Shown one piece after another: positions 7,557 through 16,617 of a DNA stretch of 64,000 bases. A program made the position numbers and the translations under genes. Origin of the DNA: Fischerella sp. PCC 9605 (lineage in GTDB: Bacteria; Cyanobacteriota; Cyanobacteriia; Cyanobacteriales; Nostocaceae); assembly GCF_000517105.1 (NCBI RefSeq), contig NZ_KI912148.1, positions 2,668,448 through 2,732,447 of the forward strand. The letters are read 5' to 3'. The notes below the pieces were generated by a model. The model was not told the DNA's origin. It saw only the letters and a list, made by a program, of their open reading frames with translations, and made no database searches. Each line of letters opens with the position of its first letter. Within the stretch, counting starts at the first letter, position 1.

Positions 7557-8672
7557 TACTATCAAACTAGAATCAATATCTTCCAATTTGGCACAACCGC
7601 TTAATGCCATTGCTAAATCAAGTTCATCGCGTAAAATTTCGATGACATGAGCCACACCTGCTTCTCCACCCACAGCTAATCCCCACAACACGGGACGCCC
7701 TACAAGTACGGCTTTAGCCCCCAGTGCCAAAGCTTTGAGAATATTAGTACCTCTACGAATACCACCGTCTACAATTACTTCAGCACGTCCATCAACTGCT
7801 GCTACGACTTCAGCTAAAGCATCAACAGAAGCGATCGCCCCATCTAATTGACGACCACCATGATTAGAAACAATAATTGCTTTTGCACCACATGCAACGG
7901 CACGTGCAGCATCATCACCCCGTAAAATTCCTTTAATTGCCAATGGTAAGGGGCATATCGATTGCAACCATTCTAAATCGCCCCAAGTTACTGCCGGATC
8001 GAGCTGCTGGGCAAAATAAGTAAATAACCCAGATTCTCCTTGTTGGTGAGGAATGTTTAGCCCTGAGAGGGTGGCGAGGTTAGCGAGTTGTAAACCCGGT
8101 GGCAGAGCAAACTGGTTGCGCGTATCGCGTTCCCGCCGACCGAGAACAGGTGCATCAACAGTTACACACAACGCTTGATAACCTGAAGCATAAGCACGTT
8201 CTACTAAAGCACGGGTAAGACCGCGATCGCGATGTATATATAATTGAAACCACACAGGTGCAGTTGAGGTTAACGAATGATAGGCGCGTGCCACCTCTTC
8301 CAGACTCTGAGTAGACATCGTACTCAATACCATACCCGCACCAGCAGCAGATGCTGCTTTTGCCGTCGCTAGTTCTCCCTCTGGATGGGCAAGACATTGA
8401 AATGCCATCGGTGCAATTAACAGGGGCATTTGGAGGGGATGACCTAAAATCTTGGTTGTGAGGTGGCGATCGCTCACATCGACTAACACGCGGGGACGAA
8501 GTTTGATTCTACCGAAAGCAGCGTGATTGTCCCGCAACGTGATTTCATCCCAAGCACCACTAGCGTAATAATCCCAAGCCATCTGAGACAGGCACTTCTT
8601 CGCTTGCTTTTCGTACTCAAATAAATTTAGCGGTTTGGTGAGATGATTTTCTAATGATGTAAGTTCTTCCAT
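7545..8672 (-). CDS. FMN-dependent alpha-hydroxy-acid oxidase (L-lactate/glycolate oxidase type)
   Basis: Flavoenzyme of the (S)-2-hydroxy-acid oxidase family, which oxidises L-lactate or glycolate with O2, giving H2O2. The protein is 375 aa counted from the ATG at 8670-8672; a GTG directly upstream is also in frame. Visible: PLLIAPMAFQCLAHPEGE (FMN site), GMVLSTMSTQSLEEVA, WFQLYIHRDRGLT, LCVTVDAPVLGRRERD, LAIKGIL with the flavin-stabilising Lys, the active-site His in IIVSNHGGRQLDG, and VDGGIRRGTNILKALALGA plus VGRPVLWGLA for FMN phosphate. A close family member in Nostoc is an L-lactate oxidase thought to protect against O2, so lactate is the likelier substrate. Confidence 0.9.
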   Translation of the reverse strand: MEELTSLENHLTKPLNLFEYEKQAKKCLSQMAWDYYASGAWDEITLRDNHAAFGRIKLRPRVLVDVSDRHLTTKILGHPLQMPLLIAPMAFQCLAHPEGELATAKAASAAGAGMVLSTMSTQSLEEVARAYHSLTSTAPVWFQLYIHRDRGLTRALVERAYASGYQALCVTVDAPVLGRRERDTRNQFALPPGLQLANLATLSGLNIPHQQGESGLFTYFAQQLDPAVTWGDLEWLQSICPLPLAIKGILRGDDAARAVACGAKAIIVSNHGGRQLDGAIASVDALAEVVAAVDGRAEVIVDGGIRRGTNILKALALGAKAVLVGRPVLWGLAVGGEAGVAHVIEILRDELDLAMALSGCAKLEDIDSSLIVVSR

Positions 8673-8791
8673 CACTGCCCCGATCTCAAAAAATTTGTAA
8701 ATATTGTTTTTTTTGAGTACTCAAGTTACTGAAGTTTGATTTCCGACTTGATGCCCTGTTGTGTCTCTGATTATCTTCACTAAGATTCTCT

Positions 8792-8921
8792 ATCATTTTG
8801 AAGAGAGATTTTCATCCTTTGCTGTGCGCCCTAGTGCATGGGAGTCTTGCACGCCTATGCAACAGCCAGGAGGCTGATCCTCCAAATCCTCGTTATCAGG
8901 TTCAACCTAGTAACGAGATAC
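8792..8921 (+). repeat. Interspersed repeat family 2, copy A
   Basis: About 110-130 bases (core words TTTCATCCTTTGCTGTGCG, AGTCTTGCACGCCTATGC, CCTCCAAATCCTCGTTA). The same block appears in inverse orientation with few differences at 43284-43390. Copy A carries an extra AGGAGGCTGATC piece in the middle. It ends in a hairpin built from CTCGTTA..AGGTT and AACCTAGTAACGAG, a relative of which stands alone after lepA at 18456-18478. A TTG-initiated frame across this block (8798-9250) is not supported as a gene. Confidence 0.75.
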
Positions 8922-8986
8922 ACGGGGACGTAGAGATAATGAGAAGGGGAGACTCAGAAGTTCAAATATCACCTTCAGAACTCGGA

Positions 8987-9196
8987 ACTTCTAGTTTAGA
9001 ACATGAAGTTTCTAATTTGAAACATGAAAATTCTCGTTTGAAACTAGAAAGTTCTGATTTATATCATGAAATTTCTCGCTTTAAATATAAAAGTTCTCGT
9101 TCGGAACATGAAGCTTCTCATTTGAAACTAGAAAGTTCTCATTTAGACCACGAAAGTTCTCGTTTAGAACCTGAAACCTCAGCTTCGGAAGCTCAA
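8987..9196. repeat. Ten-unit 21-bp tandem repeat with internal dyads
   Basis: Ten consecutive 21-base units, each close to GTTCT-CGTTT-AGAAC plus ATGAA. In most units the TTCT and AGAA parts form a small dyad. Units keep their length exactly but vary in sequence. In one plus-strand frame this reads as a heptad pattern (S-x-L-x-H-E-x), which would look like a coiled coil. The frame has only a TTG start inside another repeat and ends in a hairpin, so I treat the block as non-coding repeat DNA; a short protein from the ATG at 8939 cannot be excluded. Confidence 0.7.
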
Positions 9197-9202
9197 ACTC
9201 TT

Positions 9203-9248
9203 AACCCCTCCTCCTTTGCGTCACTCTCCTCGCTAGTGAGGAGGGGTT
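9203..9248. terminator. GC-rich hairpin
   Basis: AACCCCTCCTC pairs perfectly with GAGGAGGGGTT (11 bp stem, 24-base loop). It closes the repeat block before pepE. It could terminate transcription from either side, but there is no T-run. Confidence 0.4.
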
Positions 9249-9299
9249 AGAAGTGCGATCTCGTAACCATTCACAAAACTTTGTTACATTTAGACTTCT

Positions 9300-10019
9300 A
9301 TGGAAAAAAGATTATTGTTGCTCAGCAATTCAACCAATGTTGGTGAAGAATATCTGTGTTATGCCCGTCAGGAAATTCAGAATTTTTTAGGAGAATCTGT
9401 CAAGAAAATTTTGTTTATACCCTTTGCAGGTGTTACTGCAAGTTTTAATGCATATACCAAAAAAGTTGGCCAAGTATTTAAAGATATCGGTTATGACATT
9501 GAAGCCATCCATCTAGCCGAAAATCATCATGAATTGATAAAAAAAGCAGAAGCTATAGTAATTGGGGGTGGAAACACTTTTTATCTAGCTCATTGGCTAC
9601 ACAAAATCGGAGTTCTCGAAACAATCAAAGAAAGAGTAAATAACGGAACACCTTATATTGGCTGGAGTGCAGGCTCAAATATTGCTTGTCCTACAATCAA
9701 AACAACTAACGATATGCCAATCATTGAACCTTTAAGTTTTAGCGGATTAAATCTAGTTCCTTTTCAGATAAATCCTCACTATACGGATGCAGTTATTCCA
9801 AATCATCATGGAGAAACAAGGGAAATAAGAATCAGAGAATTTTTAGTTGTAAATCCAGATGTTTACGTAGTTGGTTTAAAAGAAGGAACCATGTTAAAGA
9901 TTGAAGATTCATCAATGAAATTGATTGGCAATCAAACAATGCGACTATTCAAGTTTAGAGAACCAATTGTTGAATACGATTCCAATTCCAACCTTGACTT
10001 TCTCTTAAGTGATTGTTGA
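9300..10019 (+). CDS. pepE: Dipeptidase E (aspartyl dipeptidase), PepE
   Basis: Cytoplasmic serine peptidase of family S51 that splits Asp-X dipeptides. The 239-residue protein shows the N-terminal strand RLLLLSNSTN, the loop VIGGGNTFYL and the nucleophile elbow GWSAGSN with Ser123. His160 in QINPHYTD and Asp138 in TNDMP align with the E. coli triad at a constant +3 offset. The protein is about ten residues longer than E. coli PepE. Its last codons and stop lie in DNA that, on the other strand, encodes part of a tnpB remnant, so the natural 3' end was probably replaced during insertion. The gene is more AT-rich than its neighbours, which may point to transfer. Confidence 0.9.
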   Translation: MEKRLLLLSNSTNVGEEYLCYARQEIQNFLGESVKKILFIPFAGVTASFNAYTKKVGQVFKDIGYDIEAIHLAENHHELIKKAEAIVIGGGNTFYLAHWLHKIGVLETIKERVNNGTPYIGWSAGSNIACPTIKTTNDMPIIEPLSFSGLNLVPFQINPHYTDAVIPNHHGETREIRIREFLVVNPDVYVVGLKEGTMLKIEDSSMKLIGNQTMRLFKFREPIVEYDSNSNLDFLLSDC

Positions 10020-10237
10020 AGAACAGCAGCAGTTGGTTCTTGCAACCATTCATAATCAGGCAGTTTCTTTAACTGGGTAAGGTATGAAGCCATCTGGCAA
10101 TAAGTCATGCCCTTACCCGTTTCCTCATATTGAGTATTAGTTTTATTGAGGTAAAAATTCCAAACAAAACGAGCGCATCCAAAGTTTTGAGCTAAGGACA
10201 CTTCCTGCTCTTTGTTTGGATAAATTCTCACCTTCAA
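10003..10237 (-). pseudogene. tnpB (IS200/IS605 OrfB) N-terminal remnant
   Basis: The N-terminal 78 codons of a TnpB-type RNA-guided nuclease. The sequence runs KVRIYPNKEQEVSLAQNFG, CARFVWNFYLNK, YCQMASYLTQLKKLPDYEWL and ends at the family motif VLQQSL. After that the frame runs into the complement of pepE and homology stops. The RuvC and zinc-ribbon parts are missing and only a TTG is available as start, so this is a dead fragment. No transposase tnpA is seen nearby. It shows that an IS605-type element once occupied the pepE 3' side. Confidence 0.85.
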
Positions 10238-10404
10238 TACGTCTATAGGAATCCGGTTTGATTATTGAAAAAATCTACGTATCTTTTCAAAAATCAAATA
10301 CTAGTCCTATAACATCAACATGATTTTGGAAACTGTAGTGGTAATATACTATTTACCGCTATTACTTGTCTTCTAATCAACCAACTACTGACTACTAACC
10401 TTCC

Positions 10405-12636
10405 TCAAGGTACTTCTATTGGAATCAAACCATTCTCCGGCAGATAATTACAAAAACGCCCTTCATCCGCAAATACTAAAATCAGACGTAGAGCATAATC
10501 TGGTTGAACTTGCAAATCTGCCCACGGTACTGCAATCTCTAAACAACGGTCTAAAGCTACTTGTGCCCGACTAGCACGCGGATGCCATTGATAATGCTCC
10601 GCCGCTTCTCGAAACTGAATCGATAGCGTCAGCAAATTAATTTCTAAATGATGGTGGAATAGGTAATTAACTGGCTCGACATCTGGCACTTCCGCCAAAG
10701 GAACAGGGCTGTTGTGCATTGTCATACCAGGATAGAACCACAACAAATTCAATTCTGCTGGCAAATCCCGTCCCGGTTGAACGCCGGATCTGAAATCTAC
10801 CCGTAAATAAAAATTCAGGTGATCGACTCCATACCACAGGCGCTGGATAACACTGCTGCTGTGCATTGTTCCGCGTGCGCCGCCGATTTCTATGCGTCCG
10901 GCTTTATCCCAGTCTTGCTCATCTCCCTTACCATCAATGGCTGGATGAATAAAGCTTTCTGGACGGTGATCTGCTCGTGGGGCGTGGGATTCTACAGGTT
11001 GCCGCAAATAAGGGGGTATGGGTTCATTCAAAGCTTTGTAAATGCCACACAGATGTTCTCGAAATAACTGGTCAAAAATAGCATCCTGATTCGAGGAATG
11101 TCCTTCACCAAACCACCAGAACCAATCAGAACCCTCTGCTGCATACAAAGCTTCCCAGACTGCTGGGTTGTTTTCTTCTGTGGCTTCTGGATGGCTTGCC
11201 AGCATCGCCCGTGCTTCTGCTAAGTAGTCCCAAGCGCGATTTTTGGCGGGGTCGCCAATCCAGGTGGTAAAGCTGCCATCAACCCAGGAACCGCTGTGCA
11301 GTTGATTGGCGGGAATTGTCACCCTTGGCGGAAACTGTTCGAGAAATTCTGAGACTGTGACGAGTTTTAGGTGTGGTTCTCGCTCTAGGGTTGCATACAA
11401 AGCTTCTAAGAACGGTTTGCCATCTTGAGGGTAAAATTCCCAGCAATTCTCGCCATCCAAAGCGATGGTAACTAACCAAGGTTGTTCGCTGTGGTGTTCT
11501 CTTTGCATTCTGGCGATCGCTTGCAGGTGTCCGACTAAATCTGCTGCTGCCTGTTTTGGCGGCATAGAACCATAGGTGAAACCAATTAAATCCGATAATC
11601 TATGATCGCGGAAAACAATCGCCAAATCACCTGCTGGGGTTTCCAAGCGGTACGGTCGATACATTAACTCTGGTTCTTGGACATTACCCGCCCCATCGCG
11701 GTGAAAAAAGTGGCGTAGCGTCCATCCCAAGACGGCTTCGTCTGAGCAAATCCACTTAAATCCTTGTTTGCTAATATACGGTAATATCTCTGGACTTACT
11801 GACTGTTCCGATGGCCATAAACCACGCGGTTCTTGACCAAATCTATCTAAATATAAATTCCAAGCTTTATGCAAATGCCGCGGAATATCTTCTGGCCACT
11901 GAAATCGATATTTGGGCAAAGTCATATTTGGCACAGCTACCCGACCAGAATTAGTATCGGCAAGCAAGGGCAAAATCGGGTGAGTGTAGGGCGAAGTTAA
12001 TACCTCAATCTGCCCTCGTTCTTGCATTTTCCGGTGTTGCGGGATGATGCGACCAAGGATGTCTCGCTGTTTAGAGTAAATTCGCTGGCGATCGCTTAAA
12101 GTAAAATTTCGACCCTGTTTTAACCACGTATCGATTTCTGGGTCATCCCAAAATAAAGGGTCAATCCAAGCCAGATTATGCCAAGCTAATAAGTCGCTGT
12201 AATCCTGTTCTTGCCAATTTGTCAAACACCAAGTTTGCCCTTGCTCCTGCCTTTGGCTATATAACTCGCGATAGCGGGGATGGGGGTCAATCAGAGTGTG
12301 GTGATTAGCATCAAAAAAGTGCTGGATAATAAATTCCCGCTGTTTTTGAGTCAGTTGTTCTGTAGGTGTGAGAGTAACTTCTAGGTAAGGGTCAAAGGCA
12401 GTACCTGCGATGTAATCTTCTAGCTGCAATATCAGCGATGGTACTAAATTCACGGCTTGGTGTAACTTAGGATACCGTTCTAGAAGAAGTACCAGATCCA
12501 GATAATCCTTAGTACCGTGCAAACGTACCCAAGGCAAGCGATACTGCTGAGATAAAGAAAGCGAAACGCCGCTGCGAGATTTGTACAGCGGCTGATGTTG
12601 ATGCCAGATGAAAGCGACGTAGAGGGGATGAGACAT
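10405..12636 (-). CDS. Glycoside hydrolase family 57 protein
   Basis: A 743-residue retaining alpha-glucan-active enzyme (amylase/branching-type GH57). It begins [18 protein letters not shown], carrying the family's HQHQP motif 1. The nucleophile region [14 protein letters not shown] has Glu277, and the acid/base region [11 protein letters not shown] has Asp394. The last ~180 residues form a beta-rich C-terminal domain. Upstream of this ATG the frame stays open only through a heptamer tandem repeat (PNSQFPI translations), so the start at 12636 is chosen. It likely acts on glycogen or related glucans in the cytoplasm, since I see no signal peptide. Exact specificity is not predictable. Confidence 0.92.
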   Translation of the reverse strand: MSHPLYVAFIWHQHQPLYKSRSGVSLSLSQQYRLPWVRLHGTKDYLDLVLLLERYPKLHQAVNLVPSLILQLEDYIAGTAFDPYLEVTLTPTEQLTQKQREFIIQHFFDANHHTLIDPHPRYRELYSQRQEQGQTWCLTNWQEQDYSDLLAWHNLAWIDPLFWDDPEIDTWLKQGRNFTLSDRQRIYSKQRDILGRIIPQHRKMQERGQIEVLTSPYTHPILPLLADTNSGRVAVPNMTLPKYRFQWPEDIPRHLHKAWNLYLDRFGQEPRGLWPSEQSVSPEILPYISKQGFKWICSDEAVLGWTLRHFFHRDGAGNVQEPELMYRPYRLETPAGDLAIVFRDHRLSDLIGFTYGSMPPKQAAADLVGHLQAIARMQREHHSEQPWLVTIALDGENCWEFYPQDGKPFLEALYATLEREPHLKLVTVSEFLEQFPPRVTIPANQLHSGSWVDGSFTTWIGDPAKNRAWDYLAEARAMLASHPEATEENNPAVWEALYAAEGSDWFWWFGEGHSSNQDAIFDQLFREHLCGIYKALNEPIPPYLRQPVESHAPRADHRPESFIHPAIDGKGDEQDWDKAGRIEIGGARGTMHSSSVIQRLWYGVDHLNFYLRVDFRSGVQPGRDLPAELNLLWFYPGMTMHNSPVPLAEVPDVEPVNYLFHHHLEINLLTLSIQFREAAEHYQWHPRASRAQVALDRCLEIAVPWADLQVQPDYALRLILVFADEGRFCNYLPENGLIPIEVP

Positions 12637-12646
12637 AGGCTTATTT

Positions 12647-12753
12647 GGGGATTGGGGATTGGGGATTGGGAATTGGGAATTGGGAATTGGGAATTGGGAA
12701 TTGGGAATTGGGAATTGGGAATTGGGAATTGGGAATTGGGAATTGGGCATTGG
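12647..12753. repeat. Heptamer STRR (GAATTGG), about 13-15 copies
   Basis: A run of nearly perfect 7-bp units GGGATTG/GGAATTG between the GH57 start codon and the nfu-like gene. Being seven bases long, three units make a 7-codon repeat in every frame, so all frames on both strands stay open through it. It is a typical short tandemly repeated repetitive sequence of heterocystous cyanobacteria and a likely site of copy-number variation immediately 5' of the GH57 gene. Confidence 0.9.
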
Positions 12754-12867
12754 TTATTCTCCGCGTCCCCCTGCTCCCTTGTCCTCCTTGTTCTCTTTGT
12801 CTCCCTTGTCCCCTATCCCCGTTCCCCTTTCCCCTTTCCCCACTACCCATTACCCATTACCCATTAC

Positions 12868-13098
12868 CTAAATTACTTGCTCAACTTCTGCAATTTCGGG
12901 AATCATTTCTTTGAGGCGACGTTCAATACCCATTCTCAGGGTCATTGTGGAACTTGGGCAAGCTCCGCAGGCTCCTTGCAACCGCAGCTTGACAATGGGG
13001 CCATCAAGTTCTACGAGTTCCACGTTGCCGCCATCAGACATGAGATAAGGACGCATTTCATCTAAGACAGTTTCTACATTTTCAGTTGTTAGTTCCAT
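12868..13098 (-). CDS. NifU C-terminal-like (Nfu) iron-sulphur scaffold protein
   Basis: A 76-residue protein consisting only of the Nfu domain that assembles and passes [4Fe-4S] clusters to target proteins such as photosystem I. Visible: [24 protein letters not shown], then the cluster-binding [21 protein letters not shown], whose CxxC gives two cysteine ligands per subunit. Length is normal for the stand-alone cyanobacterial NfuA-type protein. It is a single gene, with the GH57 gene downstream on the same strand behind an STRR-rich spacer. Confidence 0.93.
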   Translation of the reverse strand: MELTTENVETVLDEMRPYLMSDGGNVELVELDGPIVKLRLQGACGACPSSTMTLRMGIERRLKEMIPEIAEVEQVI

Positions 13099-13265
13099 AG
13101 CTTCAGACCTCTTTTGAGAAGAAAATTTTATCTTCTATGTTTGTTAACTACATCCTAGTACAAGAAGGTAGAGAGCAGAGGGCAGCTATGTTGAAGGCTC
13201 ATTGATGATCATTTGTTTTTTGTTTGGTATTCATAACTAATAACAAAGGACAAATGACTAAATAA

Positions 13266-13916
13266 CTAAACAGCTGCTGATTTTATCAACTTGATATTAG
13301 AGTAATTGAACTCAGTAGTAGTTTTTTCTCCATCTATAACCTCTTGCACGACCTGCTTAGTCATGATGTAATAGTTGCCTATTTTTTCATAGGTGTCTTC
13401 AAATTTCAGAATGCTAGTAACTTGGTTGGTTTGCACGTTGTGGAAGGTGGCATCGTAGCGAGTGGGAATATAACCTTCACCTGTATCCAAACTTTCGTAA
13501 GTATCAATTACAAAATTCATGCGACCCATAACTCGACGCACTTGGCAAACTTGCCCATCCCGGATTTTATAATTAGAATCCATTGAGTCGCCCTTGACCA
13601 AGATTTCCACCGCATCGGTGTTGTCTGATTCACCGAAAACAAACTCGTGCTTGCCATGAGATTCCTCAAAAGGAGTGCGTTGGCGGTGAGTGACTATATC
13701 CTGCAACTGAGTATAAATACCTTCTTCGACTTGTGGATCGGTAACTCCCGTAACTTCTAGGCTCATATCGTGGTTAATGCGAATGTGTCCCGTGTAAACC
13801 TCTGCACCCTGCATTACTTGCACATCCGCACTATAGCCAGGAAAGTTTTTGTCCCAAGTGTAACGACTTTCGTAAGCGGTTTGGAATAACTCGCGGGCTG
13901 TGTTTGGAACTGTCAT
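13266..13916 (-). CDS. DUF3386 family protein
   Basis: A 216-residue soluble protein of a family found in cyanobacteria and plastids. It starts MTVPNTARELFQTAYESRYTWD and has a repeated beta-strand pattern around SADVQVMQGAEVYTGHIRI, HKFVFGE-like strands and FNYSNIKLIKSAAV at the C-terminus. No catalytic motif, signal peptide or membrane segment is seen. Function is not established to my knowledge. The gene stands alone between short spacers with AGTCAAG-type repeats. Confidence 0.85.
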   Translation of the reverse strand: MTVPNTARELFQTAYESRYTWDKNFPGYSADVQVMQGAEVYTGHIRINHDMSLEVTGVTDPQVEEGIYTQLQDIVTHRQRTPFEESHGKHEFVFGESDNTDAVEILVKGDSMDSNYKIRDGQVCQVRRVMGRMNFVIDTYESLDTGEGYIPTRYDATFHNVQTNQVTSILKFEDTYEKIGNYYIMTKQVVQEVIDGEKTTTEFNYSNIKLIKSAAV

Positions 13917-14041
13917 ACAACCACTTTTGACTTCACCTTTCTCAGTTTAGTCTACTGAGGGATCAAATCTACTTTCATAGTCAAGAGTCAAGAGTCAAGA
14001 GTCCAAAGTAATTAAAAACTAGTTTGACCCTTGACTGTTGA

Positions 14042-15859
14042 CTAATCTTGTGAATTACCTTCAGTTGAGGAAACCATGACAGGTTGTTGATACAGTGGTA
14101 CGGTGAAAGTGACTGTGGAACCAAGTCCTTCGCCTAAACTGTAAAAATGCACTTCTCCACCCATTGCTTCTACCAATTTTTGAGATATGACCAGTCCTAA
14201 GCCTGTACCGCCATACTGACGAGTGCGGGAGCCATCGACTTGCGAGAATAGTTGAAATAGTTTGTCTTGTTTGTCGAGAGAAACGCCGATGCCGGTATCT
14301 GCCACACGCACTCGCAACATACCGGGGAATTCCTGGTCTTTAAATACCACTTTTTTACGAACTACATCAGTGTTAACAGTGACACCACCTTCATGGGTGA
14401 ATTTGATGGCGTTGCCAACTAAGTTCAGCATCACCTGTTTAAGGCGTTGATAGTCGCCATAGACGAGAATTTCATCGGAGGTTTCAGGTAAATGCATCCG
14501 AAAACTGAGCCTTCTTTGTTCTGCTTGCAGACGCATAAAGTTACCTACATCGCTAAACAGTTCTTCCAAGCTTACTGCTCCAAGTTCCAGTTCCATTTTG
14601 CCTGCTTCGATTTTGGCAAAGTCTAAAATGTCACTGATCACATCTAGTAGATGCAGCGATGATTTGTGAGCTTCAAGAAGAAACTGCCTTTGTTCTTCCG
14701 GATCGTCAGCCATCCCGTCCAAAATCAATTTTAAAAAGCCAATCATGCCATTGAGTGGCGTTCTAATTTCATGGGAGACGTTAGCCAGAAACTCACTTTT
14801 GAGGCGGGAGGCTTCTTCTGCTTGTTGGCTTGCTGCTTCTAGCTCTTTGTACAAAGTCGCGTGGGCGATCGCTGTACCCAATTGATCCGCTACTTCTTTA
14901 GCCAGTTCGAGTTCTGCGGCCGTCACGCCATAACAATTATCGCACAGACTCACAGCAATCAAGCCATTTGGCTGGTCTTGATAGCAAGTTGCGACTACCA
15001 AAATTTTCTCTTGCTTAAATAGCGGATGTTTGGGATTTTCATCCAAAATCGGTTCTAAAGTTGCCAAAGCCTGAGCAAAGGCTGGTTCAGAAGCGATATC
15101 CACTTCTAATCCCAGCATAGAACCCAATTCTGGCTGGCGATACTCTGCAATTACTTTTAGTTTTTTACTTGACGGTTGGTATGGACAGATAATAGAACGC
15201 TTCAATTGCAGCAGTTCTCCTAAACCGTCAACAGTTTGTTGCCAAATGATATCTAAATTTAATGTACGTCGAATATTTCTGGTAATTTGAGTTACCAATT
15301 GTTGGTTTTGCTGCGAACGTAATGCTAACTCTAACTCTGTGGGTGGCTGTGCTGTTACGTTCACTGCTGTTTCACTGACTCTAACTTGCAGTAACCTTCC
15401 GATCGCCAAAACAGCGATCGCAGGATTACCCAGTGTTGGCAAAATTGGACTAATGGTCAACTCCAACTCTATCAGATGCTTGTGGAAGCTAAACCAGCAC
15501 TGACACCTTTCTGGTTCCAAAGTTGTGAGTATCCGCTGCAATCTTTCTAAGTAAGCAACTTTGTCCACAGGGGTAAAAACTGCATCGGTCTTGGCATCAG
15601 TAACTATTTGCTTGGGATCTAAACCGAACCTTGGGCAGTGTTGCCAATAAAAAGAAAGATACCGCCCAGCCTCATCTTGCGTGTACACCAACTCAGCTCC
15701 CAAATTTTTCCATGAGCCATCAGTGTTACTGGTAATAGCTTCCATATTCTCAGACACAAGATTTGGCAGATCGGAATTAGCAGTAATACTCATGACTCGA
15801 GTAGGATAGACAAGTGGCAACCCAAACATTTTTGGCTGAAGCTGCTTATAGCTTGGCAT
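14042..15859 (-). CDS. GAF-domain sensor histidine kinase
   Basis: A 605-residue soluble kinase. Residues about 50-155 form a PAS-like sensor (YTQDEAGRYLSFYWQHCPRFGLDP, then an ELTISPILPTLGNP strand pair). Residues about 185-335 form a GAF domain (IWQQTVDGLGELLQLKRSIICPY, with a CYGVTAAELELAKEVADQLGTAIAHA exit helix split by CDN). These are followed by HisKA with the phospho-acceptor His in FLANVSHEIRTPLNGMIGF, and a HATPase domain (NLVGNAIKFT, VADTGIGVS, GGTGLGLVIS). No receiver domain is attached and no partner regulator is adjacent. The start is uncertain: in-frame ATGs also occur at 15829 and 15793. Confidence 0.88.
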   Translation of the reverse strand: MPSYKQLQPKMFGLPLVYPTRVMSITANSDLPNLVSENMEAITSNTDGSWKNLGAELVYTQDEAGRYLSFYWQHCPRFGLDPKQIVTDAKTDAVFTPVDKVAYLERLQRILTTLEPERCQCWFSFHKHLIELELTISPILPTLGNPAIAVLAIGRLLQVRVSETAVNVTAQPPTELELALRSQQNQQLVTQITRNIRRTLNLDIIWQQTVDGLGELLQLKRSIICPYQPSSKKLKVIAEYRQPELGSMLGLEVDIASEPAFAQALATLEPILDENPKHPLFKQEKILVVATCYQDQPNGLIAVSLCDNCYGVTAAELELAKEVADQLGTAIAHATLYKELEAASQQAEEASRLKSEFLANVSHEIRTPLNGMIGFLKLILDGMADDPEEQRQFLLEAHKSSLHLLDVISDILDFAKIEAGKMELELGAVSLEELFSDVGNFMRLQAEQRRLSFRMHLPETSDEILVYGDYQRLKQVMLNLVGNAIKFTHEGGVTVNTDVVRKKVVFKDQEFPGMLRVRVADTGIGVSLDKQDKLFQLFSQVDGSRTRQYGGTGLGLVISQKLVEAMGGEVHFYSLGEGLGSTVTFTVPLYQQPVMVSSTEGNSQD

Positions 15860-15967
15860 AAATTTTTACAGCTTTAGCATTTTTTATTGGGGGTTTTTTC
15901 GGTTTTTGGATACGGTCGGAGCAATTCTACACTTTTCAATCCTCCGCTGACAGCTACTTTTTTGACA

Positions 15968-16204
15968 TTAATCGTTCCATTCTCCGCGCGGTGGTATTGG
16001 TGTGCGCCTGGGGTTACGCGTTAGTTCATCATCTCTGGGAACCTCACCTCGCAGCCACTGGCGAATCGCCACCTCTATCACTTTACTAGGGTCATTGGTC
16101 AAATGGCGAATTTGCTCTAATAACTCGGAGTCCAGACGGATTGCAATTTCTACCTTTTCGGACAGTCTTTGTTCCGCATCGGTAGCTTTGTCTTTCATAT
16201 TCAT
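15968..16204 (-). CDS. Small ribbon-helix-helix-like protein
   Basis: A 78-residue protein with the compact pattern KVEIAIRLDSELLEQIRHL then DPSKVIEVAIRQWLRGE: one strand and two helices, as in ribbon-helix-helix DNA-binding antitoxins and regulators. The tail is basic and proline-rich. The frame is open 35 codons further upstream, but that part does not look like protein, so I start at the ATG at 16202-16204. No toxin gene is adjacent. It may be an orphan antitoxin or a regulator. Confidence 0.6.
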   Translation of the reverse strand: MNMKDKATDAEQRLSEKVEIAIRLDSELLEQIRHLTNDPSKVIEVAIRQWLRGEVPRDDELTRNPRRTPIPPRGEWND

Positions 16205-16379
16205 AGTTGATATACTCTGAGTCTGTTTGTCAAAGGCTTTGTAAACAGCTTTTTTCAACTTCAGGCAATTGCGGGTTGCACTTCTAGTTCTGTTGTCTGC
16301 ATTTTGCACTTCTAGATGTTTATTGTACGCTCCAAGTTGGTCAATAATAGAGGCTATAGATAGACCTTTATATATTTGT

Positions 16380-16474
16380 CAAAGGTCAAGGGTCAAGAGT
16401 CAATGGTCAATGGTCATTTGTCACTGGTCATTTGTTAGTAGTTAGTGGTTAGTGGTTAGTAGTTAGTAGTTATT
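16380..16474. repeat. STRR block (GGTCAAG / TTAGTGG types) before lepA
   Basis: The spacer 16205-16617 contains no gene. Its centre is a run of 7-base units, first GTCAAGG/GTCAATG and then TAGTGGT/TAGTAGT. CCCCATCTCTCC-type polypyrimidine follows up to the lepA region. The promoter of lepA probably lies between the repeat and 16618, but no box is convincing. Confidence 0.75.
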
Positions 16475-16617
16475 TGTCCCCATCTCTCCATCTCCCCTTC
16501 CCCCTGTCCCTTTTCCCCTTTCCCTTTCTCAAAAGCAGCGTCTTAGCTAAGAAAGCATTAAAATACGTTAAGTATATTTCTGTTTTAACCTTGGTTGCTG
16601 CTAAGCAAAAAAGTATT

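Noticed and set aside
8798-9250. 150-codon plus-strand frame with a heptad-like protein
   Set aside because: It starts with TTG inside an interspersed repeat, has no ribosome-binding site, and ends in a hairpin. Its first 40 codons translate repeat family 2 and its middle the 21-bp tandem repeat. Kept as repeats.
12641-13065. Several plus- and minus-strand frames with GIGNWEL or PNSQFPI repeats
   Set aside because: They are open only because the 7-bp repeat lacks stops in any frame.
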